Shown here one piece after another: positions 46,311 to 53,606 of a DNA stretch of 64,000 nucleotides (positions are counted from its first letter, which is position 1; each line of letters starts with the position of its first letter). The notes below the pieces were generated by a model. That model ran no database searches and was not told where the DNA came from. It was given only the letters and a program-made list of their open reading frames with translations. The translations under genes and the position numbers were made by a program. Source of the stretch: Desulfarculaceae bacterium (GTDB taxonomy: Bacteria; Desulfobacterota; Desulfarculia; Desulfarculales; Desulfarculaceae); the NCBI GenBank assembly GCA_021737145.1, contig JAIPEN010000012.1:62001-126000 (forward strand), given 5' to 3'.

Positions 46311-47129
46311 TCAGATGCCCAGTTTCGTCACCCTTAACTGGTTATCCACGGCGGTTACGCCGGGATGAGCCAGGGCGATGTCTCCGGCGTGCTTGCGGGA
46401 ATCATCATCCTGCACCGCGCCGTCCAAGCTGAGGCGGCCATTGCCTTGGCTGGTCACCTCCACCTCGCGCACCGGCACCGTGACAACCTTCTTCTTGATG
46501 GCCGCTTCCACGGCTTTGGCCAGGGCGCGGTCGGCATAGGAAGCCTTCTGCTCCTGGCTAATGGGTCCCTCGGTTTCGGCGGCAAGGCAGATGAGCTTGG
46601 CCACCAGGTCCGCGCTCAAGTCCTTGGTGTTGAGCACCATGTCATACAAAGACCAATCGCTCAAGTCTTTATGAAAAATGCTCTCGATCAAAGCCCGGCG
46701 ATGGCGGTCATGGCGATTGAGATAAGTGGCCGCGTCGTCCGATGAAATCCCCTTGCGCTGGGCCAGGCGCTCCACCCGGACATGGCGGGGGGACACGATG
46801 CGCACCTTGAGCACCGCAGGGTCCTCGGCCAACACGATCTGGGACCCCCGGCCCAGCACCACCGCATCGCCCTGGGCCGCCTCGGAATAGACCAGAGAGG
46901 CGAACAGGCTGGTGTTGGCCGGGTGGCGCATGAAGATGCGCTCGAAAAAGCCGGCCGGTTCTTCGGTTTCAAAGGCCCGGCACTCCTTGGCGAAATCGTC
47001 GTCGCACTCCTGGGCCTTGGCCTGGAAATGGTCTCCACCCACCAGGCGGATGCCCAAATCGCGGCACACCTGGTCTGCAATCTCGTCGCCCATGCTACCG
47101 ACTTGGCGGGAAATGGTAACGATGGCCAT
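46311..47129 (-). CDS. Cytidylate kinase-like domain fused to a BON domain
   Basis: A 272-residue protein. Residues 1 to about 190 are a cytidylate-kinase-like P-loop domain (VTISRQVGSMGDEIADQVCRD as N-terminal loop, VVLGRGSQIVLA, VRIVSPRHVRVERLAQRKG, YDMVLNTKDLS). The P-loop is GSMGDEI rather than the usual GxGKGT, as in the cytidylate-kinase-2 group. Residues about 205-270 form a BON-like domain (VEVTSQGNGRLSLDGAV, GDIALAHPGVTAVDNQLRV). BON domains usually bind membranes or glycans and are periplasmic, so this fusion is odd. AAGGAGG lies six bases before ATG 47129. Role unknown. Confidence 0.78.
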   Translation of the reverse strand: MAIVTISRQVGSMGDEIADQVCRDLGIRLVGGDHFQAKAQECDDDFAKECRAFETEEPAGFFERIFMRHPANTSLFASLVYSEAAQGDAVVLGRGSQIVLAEDPAVLKVRIVSPRHVRVERLAQRKGISSDDAATYLNRHDRHRRALIESIFHKDLSDWSLYDMVLNTKDLSADLVAKLICLAAETEGPISQEQKASYADRALAKAVEAAIKKKVVTVPVREVEVTSQGNGRLSLDGAVQDDDSRKHAGDIALAHPGVTAVDNQLRVTKLGI

Positions 47130-47283
47130 AAACAACCTCCTTAAATTTTGGCGCACTCCCCGGGGGGGTTAATACTGGCTCCCCTCCCAGCCGCAAGCCC
47201 GGTGGCGCTATAAGCGCCATGATAGCAAAAGAATCGCCCCTTGGTAACCACACCCGCATGGCACCGGGCTTGGGGTACGGGCC

Positions 47284-47306
47284 CTGATGTGCTAATTTGC
47301 CATCAG
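47284..47306 (+). promoter_or_regulatory. Possible operator: inverted repeat upstream of nitroreductase
   Basis: CTGATG (47284-47289) and CATCAG (47301-47306) are perfect 6-bp arms separated by 11 bases, about 50 bp upstream of the nitroreductase ATG, in a gap shared with the opposite-strand kinase-like gene. A regulator site is possible; six-base arms could also be chance. Confidence 0.25.
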
Positions 47307-47354
47307 AGGGAGAATAGTGCTTCCCATATGCCACTTGTTGTTGGAGGAGTTCCC

Positions 47355-47894
47355 ATGGAGTTGATGGAAGCCATCCGCGAGCGTCGCAGCATCCGCAAAT
47401 ATGAAGACAAACCCATTTCCCAAGAGGTGTTGGACCAGCTGATGGAGGCGGTGATGTGGTCGCCCTCCTGGGCCAACACCCAGTGCTGGGAGCTGGTCAA
47501 GGTGGACGATCCCGCCGAGCGCGAGGCCCTGCAACAGACCATAAGCAAGGGCAACCCGGCCACCAAGGCCATTGTCAGCGCCCCCCTGCTCTTTGCCCTA
47601 TGCGCCCGGCTGGAGTCCTCGGGCTATTACAACCAAAAGGTGACCACCAAGTTCGGCGACTGGTTCATGTTCGACTTGGGCCTGGCCTGCCAAAACCTGT
47701 GCCTGGCCGGACACGGGTTGGGCCTGGGCTCGGTGGTGGTGGGCCTGTTCGACCATGACGCCGCGGCCAAGGTGGTGGGTCTGCCCGCCGGGCACGAGCT
47801 GGTGGCCCTGGTGCCCATGGGCTACCCCGCCCAGCAGATGAAGCCCCCCAAGCGCCGCCAGCCCGAGGAGTTCCTGCGGGTTGACAAGTTCTAG
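47355..47894 (+). CDS. Nitroreductase family protein
   Basis: A 179-residue FMN-dependent nitroreductase-type protein. ERRSIRKYEDKPISQEVLDQ and WSPSWANTQCWELVKV are the FMN-contacting N-terminal pattern; LGLACQNLCLAGHGLGLG is the central helix and VALVPMGYPAQQMKPPKRR the C-terminal FMN loop. Members reduce nitro groups, quinones or enones with NAD(P)H; some are dehalogenases or flavin-destructing enzymes. The ATG is preceded by GGAGGAG at five bases. A monocistronic gene 86 bp ahead of the aldolase. Natural substrate unknown. Confidence 0.88.
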   Translation: MELMEAIRERRSIRKYEDKPISQEVLDQLMEAVMWSPSWANTQCWELVKVDDPAEREALQQTISKGNPATKAIVSAPLLFALCARLESSGYYNQKVTTKFGDWFMFDLGLACQNLCLAGHGLGLGSVVVGLFDHDAAAKVVGLPAGHELVALVPMGYPAQQMKPPKRRQPEEFLRVDKF

Positions 47895-47980
47895 ATAACG
47901 GCTGTTAATAATTTAGCCAGTACCACCCAAACCCCTAACGCCCCGCCTCCGGGCTGGGCCCTTCCGGAAAGGCTGAAGTC

Positions 47981-49264
47981 ATGTCCAGCTATGCCCAGGA
48001 TTTCGCCAAGGCGCTCTCCATAGGGCGTCCGCCCAACATCACCCGCTTGTTCCCCAACTCCAAGGCCCTGCTGGTCAGCGGCAAGGTCATCGACCGGGCC
48101 ATGCTGGCCAAGGGTCAGGCCATGACCATCGCGGCCAACGGGCGCAACCACTTCGTTCTCCGGGGCGCCTTGAAAGCGGCCCAGCGGGCTCAGGCGGCCC
48201 TCATTCTGGAGATCGCCAAGAGCGAGGGCGGCCGCAGCGCCTACTGCGCGGTCAACTACTGGAACCTGGCCCGTCAGGCCGACCAGATCATCAACGAGCT
48301 GGGCATCACCGTGCCGGTGGCCATCCACGCCGACCACTACGGCATCAAGGGCGACAAGGACGTGACCGACGCCAAGGTGGAGATACCCTCCATGTTCGAA
48401 GCCGGGGTCACCTCCATCGCCATCGACGCCTCCCACCTGCCCGACGACCAGAACCTGCTGGCCAGCCTGGAGCTGAACCAGTACATCCCGGCCTGGGCCT
48501 GCCTGGAGACCGAGGTGGGCGAGATCAAGGGCAACGAGGGGCTCTCCACTCCCGAGGACGCCCTGTTCCTCATCCAGGGGCTCAACGCCCACGGCATCTT
48601 CCCGGACTGGATCGCCCTGAACAACGGCACGGCCCACGGCATCCAGACCTCGGACCAGGGCATCCAGGTGGAGCTGACCACCGAGGTGCACAAGGCCCTG
48701 GAGCCCTACAAGGTCTCGGGCGCCCAGCACGGCACCAGCGGCAACACCTCCGAGCGGCTCAAGCGCATCGCCCAGGAGACCAACACCACCAAGGCCAACG
48801 TGGCCACCGCCCTGCAGATGATCTCCTGGGGGGTGAAGGTCAACGAGTTCGGCAACGCCGAGCTGGACGGGGACGGCAACTTCATCAAGATGCCCGGCCA
48901 GGGCGTCAGTGACCAGATGTGGGCCGAGATGCAGGCCTATGCCGCGGAGCAGGGCTGGAGCGGGGGCAACTACAAAAAAATCAACCTGCCCTTCGAAAAC
49001 AAGCTCCTGGCCCAGCCCGCCTCGGTGCGCGCCCGCATGGTCCAGGCGGTGGAGGAGTTCATCTACGAGCTGCTGAGCAAGGTCTTCAACGCCGAGGGCA
49101 CCGCCGCCCTGGGGGTGGAGGCCATCCTCGAGGCCGGCGACTACGACCTTGGCGCCAAGGGCCAGCGCATCGAGGACCCGGGGCAATGGACGCCGGAAAT
49201 GATCCGGACCAAGGCCCAGGAGCTCGACAGCGACAAGGGCCCGGCCGGCGACTTCGACGACTAG
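47981..49264 (+). CDS. Class II fructose-bisphosphate aldolase family protein
   Basis: A 427-residue zinc-dependent aldolase-type barrel. VAIHADHYGIKGDKDV holds the Zn-binding histidine and catalytic Asp, TSIAIDASHLPDD follows, and LETEVGEIKG and LNNGTAHGIQ are conserved ligand-loop regions; GAQHGTSGNTSE carries the further metal and phosphate site. It is longer than the typical 310-350 residues because of a C-terminal segment (about residues 300-427). It could catalyse FBP cleavage or act on a related ketose phosphate. AAAGG lies about eight bases before the ATG. A very strong hairpin terminator follows. Confidence 0.88.
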   Translation: MSSYAQDFAKALSIGRPPNITRLFPNSKALLVSGKVIDRAMLAKGQAMTIAANGRNHFVLRGALKAAQRAQAALILEIAKSEGGRSAYCAVNYWNLARQADQIINELGITVPVAIHADHYGIKGDKDVTDAKVEIPSMFEAGVTSIAIDASHLPDDQNLLASLELNQYIPAWACLETEVGEIKGNEGLSTPEDALFLIQGLNAHGIFPDWIALNNGTAHGIQTSDQGIQVELTTEVHKALEPYKVSGAQHGTSGNTSERLKRIAQETNTTKANVATALQMISWGVKVNEFGNAELDGDGNFIKMPGQGVSDQMWAEMQAYAAEQGWSGGNYKKINLPFENKLLAQPASVRARMVQAVEEFIYELLSKVFNAEGTAALGVEAILEAGDYDLGAKGQRIEDPGQWTPEMIRTKAQELDSDKGPAGDFDD

Positions 49265-49290
49265 CCAAGCCGCCCAACCGCACCAAACGC

Positions 49291-49323
49291 CGCCCCGCCG
49301 GAAGCACCTTTTCCGGCGGGGCG
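49291..49323 (+). terminator. Strong terminator after the aldolase gene
   Basis: A 13-bp perfect stem, CGCCCCGCCGGAA with TTCCGGCGGGGCG, and a 7-nt loop, beginning 27 bp after the stop. It is followed by CTCTGCCTT; the T tract is short but the stem is very stable. Confidence 0.8.
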
Positions 49324-49357
49324 CTCTGCCTTAAAGGCCGCTAATCGCAGCCGGTTG

Positions 49358-49386
49358 TTGACAGGTCAGGGGGCCGGGGCCATAAT
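49358..49386 (+). promoter_or_regulatory. Strong sigma70-type promoter for tRNA(CAU)
   Basis: Perfect TTGACA (49358-49363), 17-base spacer, CATAAT (49381-49386; five of six). The mature tRNA begins 20 bases after the -10 box, the expected geometry for a tRNA promoter with a short leader. Confidence 0.85.
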
Positions 49387-49405
49387 ATCTATTCCGGTTC
49401 GGCAT

Positions 49406-49481
49406 GGGCCCATAGCTCAGTTGGTAGAGCCTCCGGCTCATAACCGGATAGTCCCTGGTTCGAGGCCAGGTGGGCCCACCA
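49406..49481 (+). tRNA. tRNA with CAU anticodon (elongator Met or Ile2)
   Basis: A 76-nt gene with CCA encoded. Acceptor arms GGGCCCA and TGGGCCC pair fully; D arm GCTC-AGTTGGTA-GAGC; anticodon stem TCCGG/CCGGA with loop CTCATAA (anticodon CAT at 49439-49441); T arm CCTGG-TTCGAGG-CCAGG. The paired first base and the lack of three G-C pairs in the anticodon stem rule out initiator tRNA. The C4-G69 and C5-G68 pairs and the GGCTCATAACC loop context resemble tRNA-Ile2, whose CAU is changed to lysidine-AU by TilS, so Met is not certain. Confidence 0.95.
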
Positions 49482-49573
49482 AATCTTTAGCGGGAGAGCA
49501 CTTTATGCGTGTGTGGTTCTTGCCCGGGCGGCCGGCCGGGGCGGGAAAACGCAGCATCCCAAAGGCTCTTTAA

Positions 49574-49612
49574 CGGGCGCCCCCGAAAAAGGGGTGCCCG
49601 CTTCTTTGGTTT
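49574..49612 (+). terminator. Terminator after the tRNA gene
   Basis: A 10-bp stem (CGGGCGCCCC with GGGGTGCCCG, one G-T pair), loop CGAAAAA, then CTTCTTTGGTTTT. It ends right at the start of the Nif3 gene: the proposed ATG at 49614 lies just after the T tract. Confidence 0.8.
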
Positions 49613-49613
49613 T

Positions 49614-50762
49614 ATGAGCGCACAAAACGCACAAGCCACCGTCGGCCAGATAATGCAGGTGATGGAGCAGTGGGCTCCCGCCGCGGCCGCCGAGGAGTGG
49701 GACCAGGTGGGCCTGCAGGTGGGCGATCCTTCTGCCCCGGCGGGCAAGGCCTGGACCGCCCTGGAGCTGGACGACGCCTGCCTGGAGGCGGCCCTGACCG
49801 CTGGCGTGCAAATGCTCCTGGTGCATCACCCGCCCCTGTTCAAGCCCCTCAGCTCCCTGCGCGGCGACCGGCCGGAAACGGCCCGCCTGATCAAAGCCGC
49901 AACCGCGGAAATGGCCATCTTCGCCGCCCACACCAACCTTGACTCCGCCCCCGGCGGAGTCAACGACGTTTTGGGCCGGCGTTTGGGCCTGGGAGAGCTG
50001 ACCCCCCTGACCCCGGGCCGCAACGGGGGCCTGGTCAAGCTGGTGGTGTTCACCCCGCCCGAGGCCCTGGATCAGGTCTCGGCCGCCCTGTTCGCCGCCG
50101 GGGCCGGACGCATCGGCGGGTACAGCGAATGCTCCTTTGCCGCGGTGGGGGTCGGCTCCTTCCGCGCTCCCAGCGACGGGCACCCCTATCTGGGCAACCC
50201 CGGCGAAAAGGAGCTGGTGGAGGAGCTGCGCCTGGAGGTGCACACGACCGCCACGGCCGCGCCCCGGGTTTTGGCCGCCTTGAAGCAGGCCCATCCCTAC
50301 GAAGAGCCGGCGGTGGACGTGTATCCCCTCACCCAGTCCCCGCCCGGCTTCGGCCTGGGACGGGTGGGTGAGCTGCCCGCCCCGGTGGAGGCCCGCCACT
50401 TCGCCCGCCGGGCGGCGGCCGAGCTGAAGGCCGGCTGGGCCCATCTGGGCGGGGCCCCGCCCAAACGAATTTCACGGGTGGCCGTGGTGGGAGGCTCAGG
50501 CGGCGACATGCTGCCCGCGGCCGCCGCCAGCGGCGCCCATCTGCTGATAACCGGAGAGGCATCTCACCACGCCGCGCAGCAGGCGGCCGATCTGGGCCTG
50601 GGCATCCTGTGCCTGGGCCACTATCAGACCGAGGTGGTGATCGTGGAACCCTGGGCCGCCCGCCTGGGCCGCGAACTGACCGCCCTAGGCCTCGACTGCA
50701 CCATTGAACCATACACCGGAGGGGTGGACCCCTGGCATCCGGTTGCCCATAAGGAGGAATAA
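49614..50762 (+). CDS. Nif3-like dinuclear metal center protein
   Basis: A 382-residue member of the NIF3/YqfO family (often called GTP cyclohydrolase I type 2). The N-terminal half has EEWDQVGLQVGD, LLVHHPPLFKPL with metal-ligand histidines and AAHTNLDSAPGGVND; a PII-like insertion is at about 130-250; the C-terminal half has GGSGGDMLPAA, ITGEASHH and LCLGHYQTE with further ligands. The family binds two metals; the physiological reaction is not settled. No SD precedes ATG 49614, and the tRNA terminator lies directly upstream; a leaderless start is possible. It leads the Nif3, zinc-ribbon, RNase HI and RNase P block. Confidence 0.88.
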   Translation: MSAQNAQATVGQIMQVMEQWAPAAAAEEWDQVGLQVGDPSAPAGKAWTALELDDACLEAALTAGVQMLLVHHPPLFKPLSSLRGDRPETARLIKAATAEMAIFAAHTNLDSAPGGVNDVLGRRLGLGELTPLTPGRNGGLVKLVVFTPPEALDQVSAALFAAGAGRIGGYSECSFAAVGVGSFRAPSDGHPYLGNPGEKELVEELRLEVHTTATAAPRVLAALKQAHPYEEPAVDVYPLTQSPPGFGLGRVGELPAPVEARHFARRAAAELKAGWAHLGGAPPKRISRVAVVGGSGGDMLPAAAASGAHLLITGEASHHAAQQAADLGLGILCLGHYQTEVVIVEPWAARLGRELTALGLDCTIEPYTGGVDPWHPVAHKEE

Positions 50763-50764
50763 CC

Positions 50765-51493
50765 TTGCTCGAGCAGCTCCGTCTCCTGGTAAGGCTGCAA
50801 GCCACCGACAAGACCCTTTTTGACCTGAGCCAAGAGCGGGATACCATTCCCGCCCGCCTGGCCGAGCTGACCCGCGGCGAGGAGGCGCTGAGCGCCGAGC
50901 TGGCCCGGGAACAGGCCCAGTTGGACGAACTGCTCAAACGCCGGGGGGCCTTGGAAGAGATCGCGGACAACATCCGCGCCCGCTTGCGCCGGGCCGAGAA
51001 CCGCCTCATGGGCTCCAAGACCCCCAAGGAGTACCAGGCGGCCAACGCCGAGATCGACGACAACAAGGACGCCCTCAAGGACAACGACAACCAGCTTCTG
51101 GAGATGATGGAGCTGGTGGAGTCCCTGGAGGGGAAGGTTGGCGGTCTCAAGCAGCGCCTGAAAGAACTCTCGGCCGTCTCCAAGAAGGAACGCACCCAAC
51201 TGGAGAAGCGCTATCACAGCCTGGAGTCCGAGGTGGGCCGCCTGGAGACCAAACGCAGCAAGCTCACCGGCGGGGTGGACCCCAAGCTCATGAAGGACTA
51301 TGACTTCATCCGCCAGGCCCGCGACGGCATCGCCATCGCCCCGGTGAGCGAAGGCGCCTGCAACGTCTGTCACATGGGAATCCCGCCCCAGCAGTTCAAC
51401 GAGTTGCAGCGCATGGACAAGATCATGACCTGCCCCTCTTGCCGCCGCCTCATCTACTGGGCCGACGCGCCCGACTTCGCCGAGGCCGAGTGA
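50765..51493 (+). CDS. Coiled-coil C4-type zinc-ribbon protein (zf-RING_7 family)
   Basis: A 242-residue protein. The first about 185 residues are an antiparallel coiled coil rich in Lys/Glu/Leu with RLMGSKTPKEYQAANAEID, the recognisable family segment. The last 50 carry a zinc ribbon: CNVCHMGIPPQQ and CPSCRRLIYW. The homologous family appears next to nif3-type genes and rnpB-type loci in many deltaproteobacteria; its molecular function is not established. The TTG start at 50765 has AGGAGG seven bases before it and lies two bases after the Nif3 stop. It overlaps the RNase HI gene by GTGA. Confidence 0.86.
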   Translation: MLEQLRLLVRLQATDKTLFDLSQERDTIPARLAELTRGEEALSAELAREQAQLDELLKRRGALEEIADNIRARLRRAENRLMGSKTPKEYQAANAEIDDNKDALKDNDNQLLEMMELVESLEGKVGGLKQRLKELSAVSKKERTQLEKRYHSLESEVGRLETKRSKLTGGVDPKLMKDYDFIRQARDGIAIAPVSEGACNVCHMGIPPQQFNELQRMDKIMTCPSCRRLIYWADAPDFAEAE

Positions 51494-51906
51494 GCCCCTC
51501 GGGCCCGAGCCTGACCCTGCAGGCCGACGGCGGGTCCCGGGGCAATCCCGGGCCGGCCGGGGCCGGGGCGGTGCTCTACGACAGCCAAGGCCAGGAAGTT
51601 GCCGGCCTCAGCCGCTATCTGGGCGTGGCCACCAACAACGAGGCCGAGTACCAGGGCCTGATCATGGGCCTGGAGGAGGCCCGGCGCCTGGGGGCCGGCG
51701 AGCTGAGCATCAAGCTGGACTCGGAGCTCATCGTGCGCCAGCTCGAGGGCCGCTACCGGGTCAAGGCGCCCGGGCTCAAGCCCCTGTACGCCAAGGTCAA
51801 GGGCCTGTTGCAATCCTTCGCCAAAGTGAGCATCTTACATGTACCCCGGGCCCAGAACGCCCGCGCCGACCAGTTGGCCAACCAGGCCATGGACCGGCGG
51901 TCCTAG
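51490..51906 (+). CDS. RNase HI-like ribonuclease
   Basis: A 138-residue RNase H fold. The four catalytic acidic residues are visible: Asp in LQADGGSRGNPGPAG, Glu in NNEAEYQGLIMGL, Asp in KLDSELIVRQL and Asp in NARADQLANQAM. It cleaves RNA in RNA-DNA hybrids; these short forms with the GGSRGNPGPAG motif resemble YpdQ/RnhA-like bacterial enzymes. The GTG start at 51490 overlaps the zinc-ribbon stop (GTGA); a GAGG lies four bases upstream. It is followed at once by the RNase P RNA gene. Confidence 0.9.
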   Translation: MSPSGPSLTLQADGGSRGNPGPAGAGAVLYDSQGQEVAGLSRYLGVATNNEAEYQGLIMGLEEARRLGAGELSIKLDSELIVRQLEGRYRVKAPGLKPLYAKVKGLLQSFAKVSILHVPRAQNARADQLANQAMDRRS

Positions 51907-51933
51907 GGTCCATGGGTTATACTCTCTAGTACC

Positions 51934-52308
51934 GGAGCGGAGCCGGCCGGATGGCCGCCGGCCCTATTTTGGGGCGGGAGGAAAGTCCGGGCACCGCAGG
52001 GCAGGGTGCTGGCTAACGGCCAGGGGGGGCGACCCCACGGAAAGTGCCACAGAGAACAGACCGCCTCCGCTTGTTAAGCGGCGGTAAGGGTGAAACGGCG
52101 AGGTAAGAGCTCACCGCTGGGGCGGCGACGTCCCAGGCACGGCAAACCCCACCCGGTGCAAGACCAAATAGGGGAGCGCAACGAGGACGGCCCGTCCCAT
52201 GCTCCCGGGTAGGTCGCTGGAGGCGGCGGGCAACCGCCGTCCTAGATGAATGGTCATCGCCCGGCCTTTTGGCCGGGGACAGAACCCGGCTTACAGGCCG
52301 GCTCCGTT
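51934..52308 (+). ncRNA. rnpB: RNase P RNA, bacterial class A
   Basis: Catalytic RNA of RNase P that matures tRNA 5' ends. P1 is formed by GGAGCCGGCC at 51939-51948 and GGCCGGCTCC at 52296-52305. Conserved blocks are GAGGAAAGTCCGGGC (P4 5' strand), ACAGAGAACAGACCGCC, GGTAAGGGTGAAACGG, CAAGACCAAATAGGGG, GGTAGGTCGCTGGAGG and GACAGAACCCGGCTTACAGG, with the GATGAATGGTCATCGCC segment before the last. Length is about 370 nt. A TATACT -10 box at 51918-51923 lies about 10-15 bp upstream, without a good -35. Ends are approximate within a few bases. Confidence 0.95.
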
Positions 52309-52344
52309 CCGGTTCTTGTTCAACCCCAGGCGAGGTGCGCGCCC

Positions 52345-53142
52345 TTGACCCAGCCCTTGGTGGCCATAGGCCGGCGGCTGGCCCGCTACCCCCAGTTCCT
52401 CACCCTGGGGCCGCGCCCCAATCTGGACGATTACCCCCCCGAGCATTTGGAGCTGATCCGCCAGGCGGACACGGTTTTCTATCCCACCGAACTCCTGGCC
52501 CCCCAGTTGGCCGCCCTGGGCAAGCGCCTGTTCCCCTCCCTGGCCTGCCACCTGCTGGAAGGCGACAAGATCAAGCAGACCACCCTGTTCAAGCTCCTGG
52601 GCCTGCCCCACCCCCGCACCCGGGTGTTCTATGGCCGCCAGCGCCAGACCATTCTGGATCACTTCAGCTTTCCCTTTGTGGCCAAAAAGCCCCGCGCCTC
52701 TTCCCGGGGACGCGGCGTGTTCCTCATCGAGAACCAGGACCAGCTCTCGGCCTATCTGGCCGGGAACAAGGTGGCCTACATCCAGGAACGCCTGCCCATC
52801 GAGCGCGACCTCCGGGTGGTGGTCATCGGCTTTGAGCCGGTGTGCGCCTATTGGCGGCTGCCGCCGGAAGGCGAGTGGCGCTCCAACCTGGCCCAGGGGG
52901 CTTTGGTGAGCTTTGACAACGTGCCTCCGGCGGCGGTGGAGCTGGCGGTGCACGCGGCCCGGGCCGCGGACCTGGACGAGGTGGGCCTGGACCTGGCCGT
53001 GGTTTCGGGTGAGCCGTTGCTGCTAGAATTTAACGTGAAGTATGGCCGCCAGGGGCCGGCCCTGGCCGGCATCGATGTGGTGGATTACGTGGCCCGGGGA
53101 ATCCTGGCCAAACGCCTGCCCCCCGCAAGGAGCGATACATGA
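52345..53142 (+). CDS. ATP-grasp ligase-like protein (RimK-type)
   Basis: A 265-residue ATP-grasp fold. KIKQTTLFKLLGLPHPRTRVF introduces the central domain; FPFVAKKPRASSRGRGVFL is the ATP-binding lysine and glycine-rich loop; IQERLPIERDLRVVVIG and LDEVGLDLAVVSGEPLLLEF with NVKYG give the metal-binding acidic/Asn residues. Such proteins ligate an amino acid or carboxylate to an amine using ATP. The start is TTG 52345 with GAGG nine bases before it; longer in-frame readings run into rnpB and are rejected. It overlaps the small gene after it by ATGA. Substrate unknown. Confidence 0.82.
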   Translation: MTQPLVAIGRRLARYPQFLTLGPRPNLDDYPPEHLELIRQADTVFYPTELLAPQLAALGKRLFPSLACHLLEGDKIKQTTLFKLLGLPHPRTRVFYGRQRQTILDHFSFPFVAKKPRASSRGRGVFLIENQDQLSAYLAGNKVAYIQERLPIERDLRVVVIGFEPVCAYWRLPPEGEWRSNLAQGALVSFDNVPPAAVELAVHAARAADLDEVGLDLAVVSGEPLLLEFNVKYGRQGPALAGIDVVDYVARGILAKRLPPARSDT

Positions 53143-53480
53143 GCCGCTGGATGCAGATACGGGTGCACATCGACCCGGTGTACAAGAAGAGCTTCGCCAA
53201 GGAGTTTCCCAAGCTCTACCGGGTGGTGATTGGCCTGGACAACAGCCTGATGGAGGCCAACCCCACCTTCATGGACCTGGTGCCCCTGGTGGTGCGCCTG
53301 AGCCAGGACAAGGATCTGGAGCCCGGCCTGTCCAAGGCCATCGAGCACTACGGCCCCAAGATCGTGGAGCTGCACCGGCAGATCAGCGAGGCCATCGGCG
53401 GGTGGAAGCTTTCCGAGGCCGAGACCCTGCTCTACGAGCTGGAGGATCAGTTCGTATCCTTTGAAAAGGAGCTGGGCTAG
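53139..53480 (+). CDS. Small protein of unknown function coupled to the ATP-grasp gene
   Basis: A 113-residue soluble, mainly helical protein (KSFAKEFPKLYRVVIGLDNS, DLVPLVVRLSQDKD, LEDQFVSFEKELG). It has no Cys, signal peptide or membrane segment. Not recognised. The ATG overlaps the ATP-grasp stop (ATGA), so it is translationally coupled and likely functions with it as partner, regulator or substrate. A strong T-rich hairpin terminator follows 70-100 bp downstream. Confidence 0.65.
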   Translation: MSRWMQIRVHIDPVYKKSFAKEFPKLYRVVIGLDNSLMEANPTFMDLVPLVVRLSQDKDLEPGLSKAIEHYGPKIVELHRQISEAIGGWKLSEAETLLYELEDQFVSFEKELG

Positions 53481-53546
53481 GCGAACAGAACGGCGGGTGT
53501 AGTGAGCCACCCCCCTGCCCCGCCCCGGACAACCAGGGGCCCAAAA

Positions 53547-53583
53547 GCAAACGGAGGGAAGCCAGGCTCCCCTCCGTTTTTGC
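53547..53583. terminator. Terminator after the ATP-grasp operon
   Basis: AAACGGAGGGAAG pairs with CTCCCCTCCGTTT around a CCAGG loop (one mismatch), followed by TTTTTGC. It is 66 bp after the last plus-strand stop, and the opposite strand offers AAACGGAGG..., so it can also serve the convergent PagL-like gene ending at 53607. Confidence 0.8.
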
Positions 53584-53606
53584 GCGGAGAAATATCGGGC
53601 GCCGGG

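Noticed and set aside
52246-52345. Start of the ATP-grasp gene inside rnpB
   Set aside because: The earlier ATG falls within the 3' part of RNase P RNA; TTG 52345 has an SD and gives a normal N-terminus.
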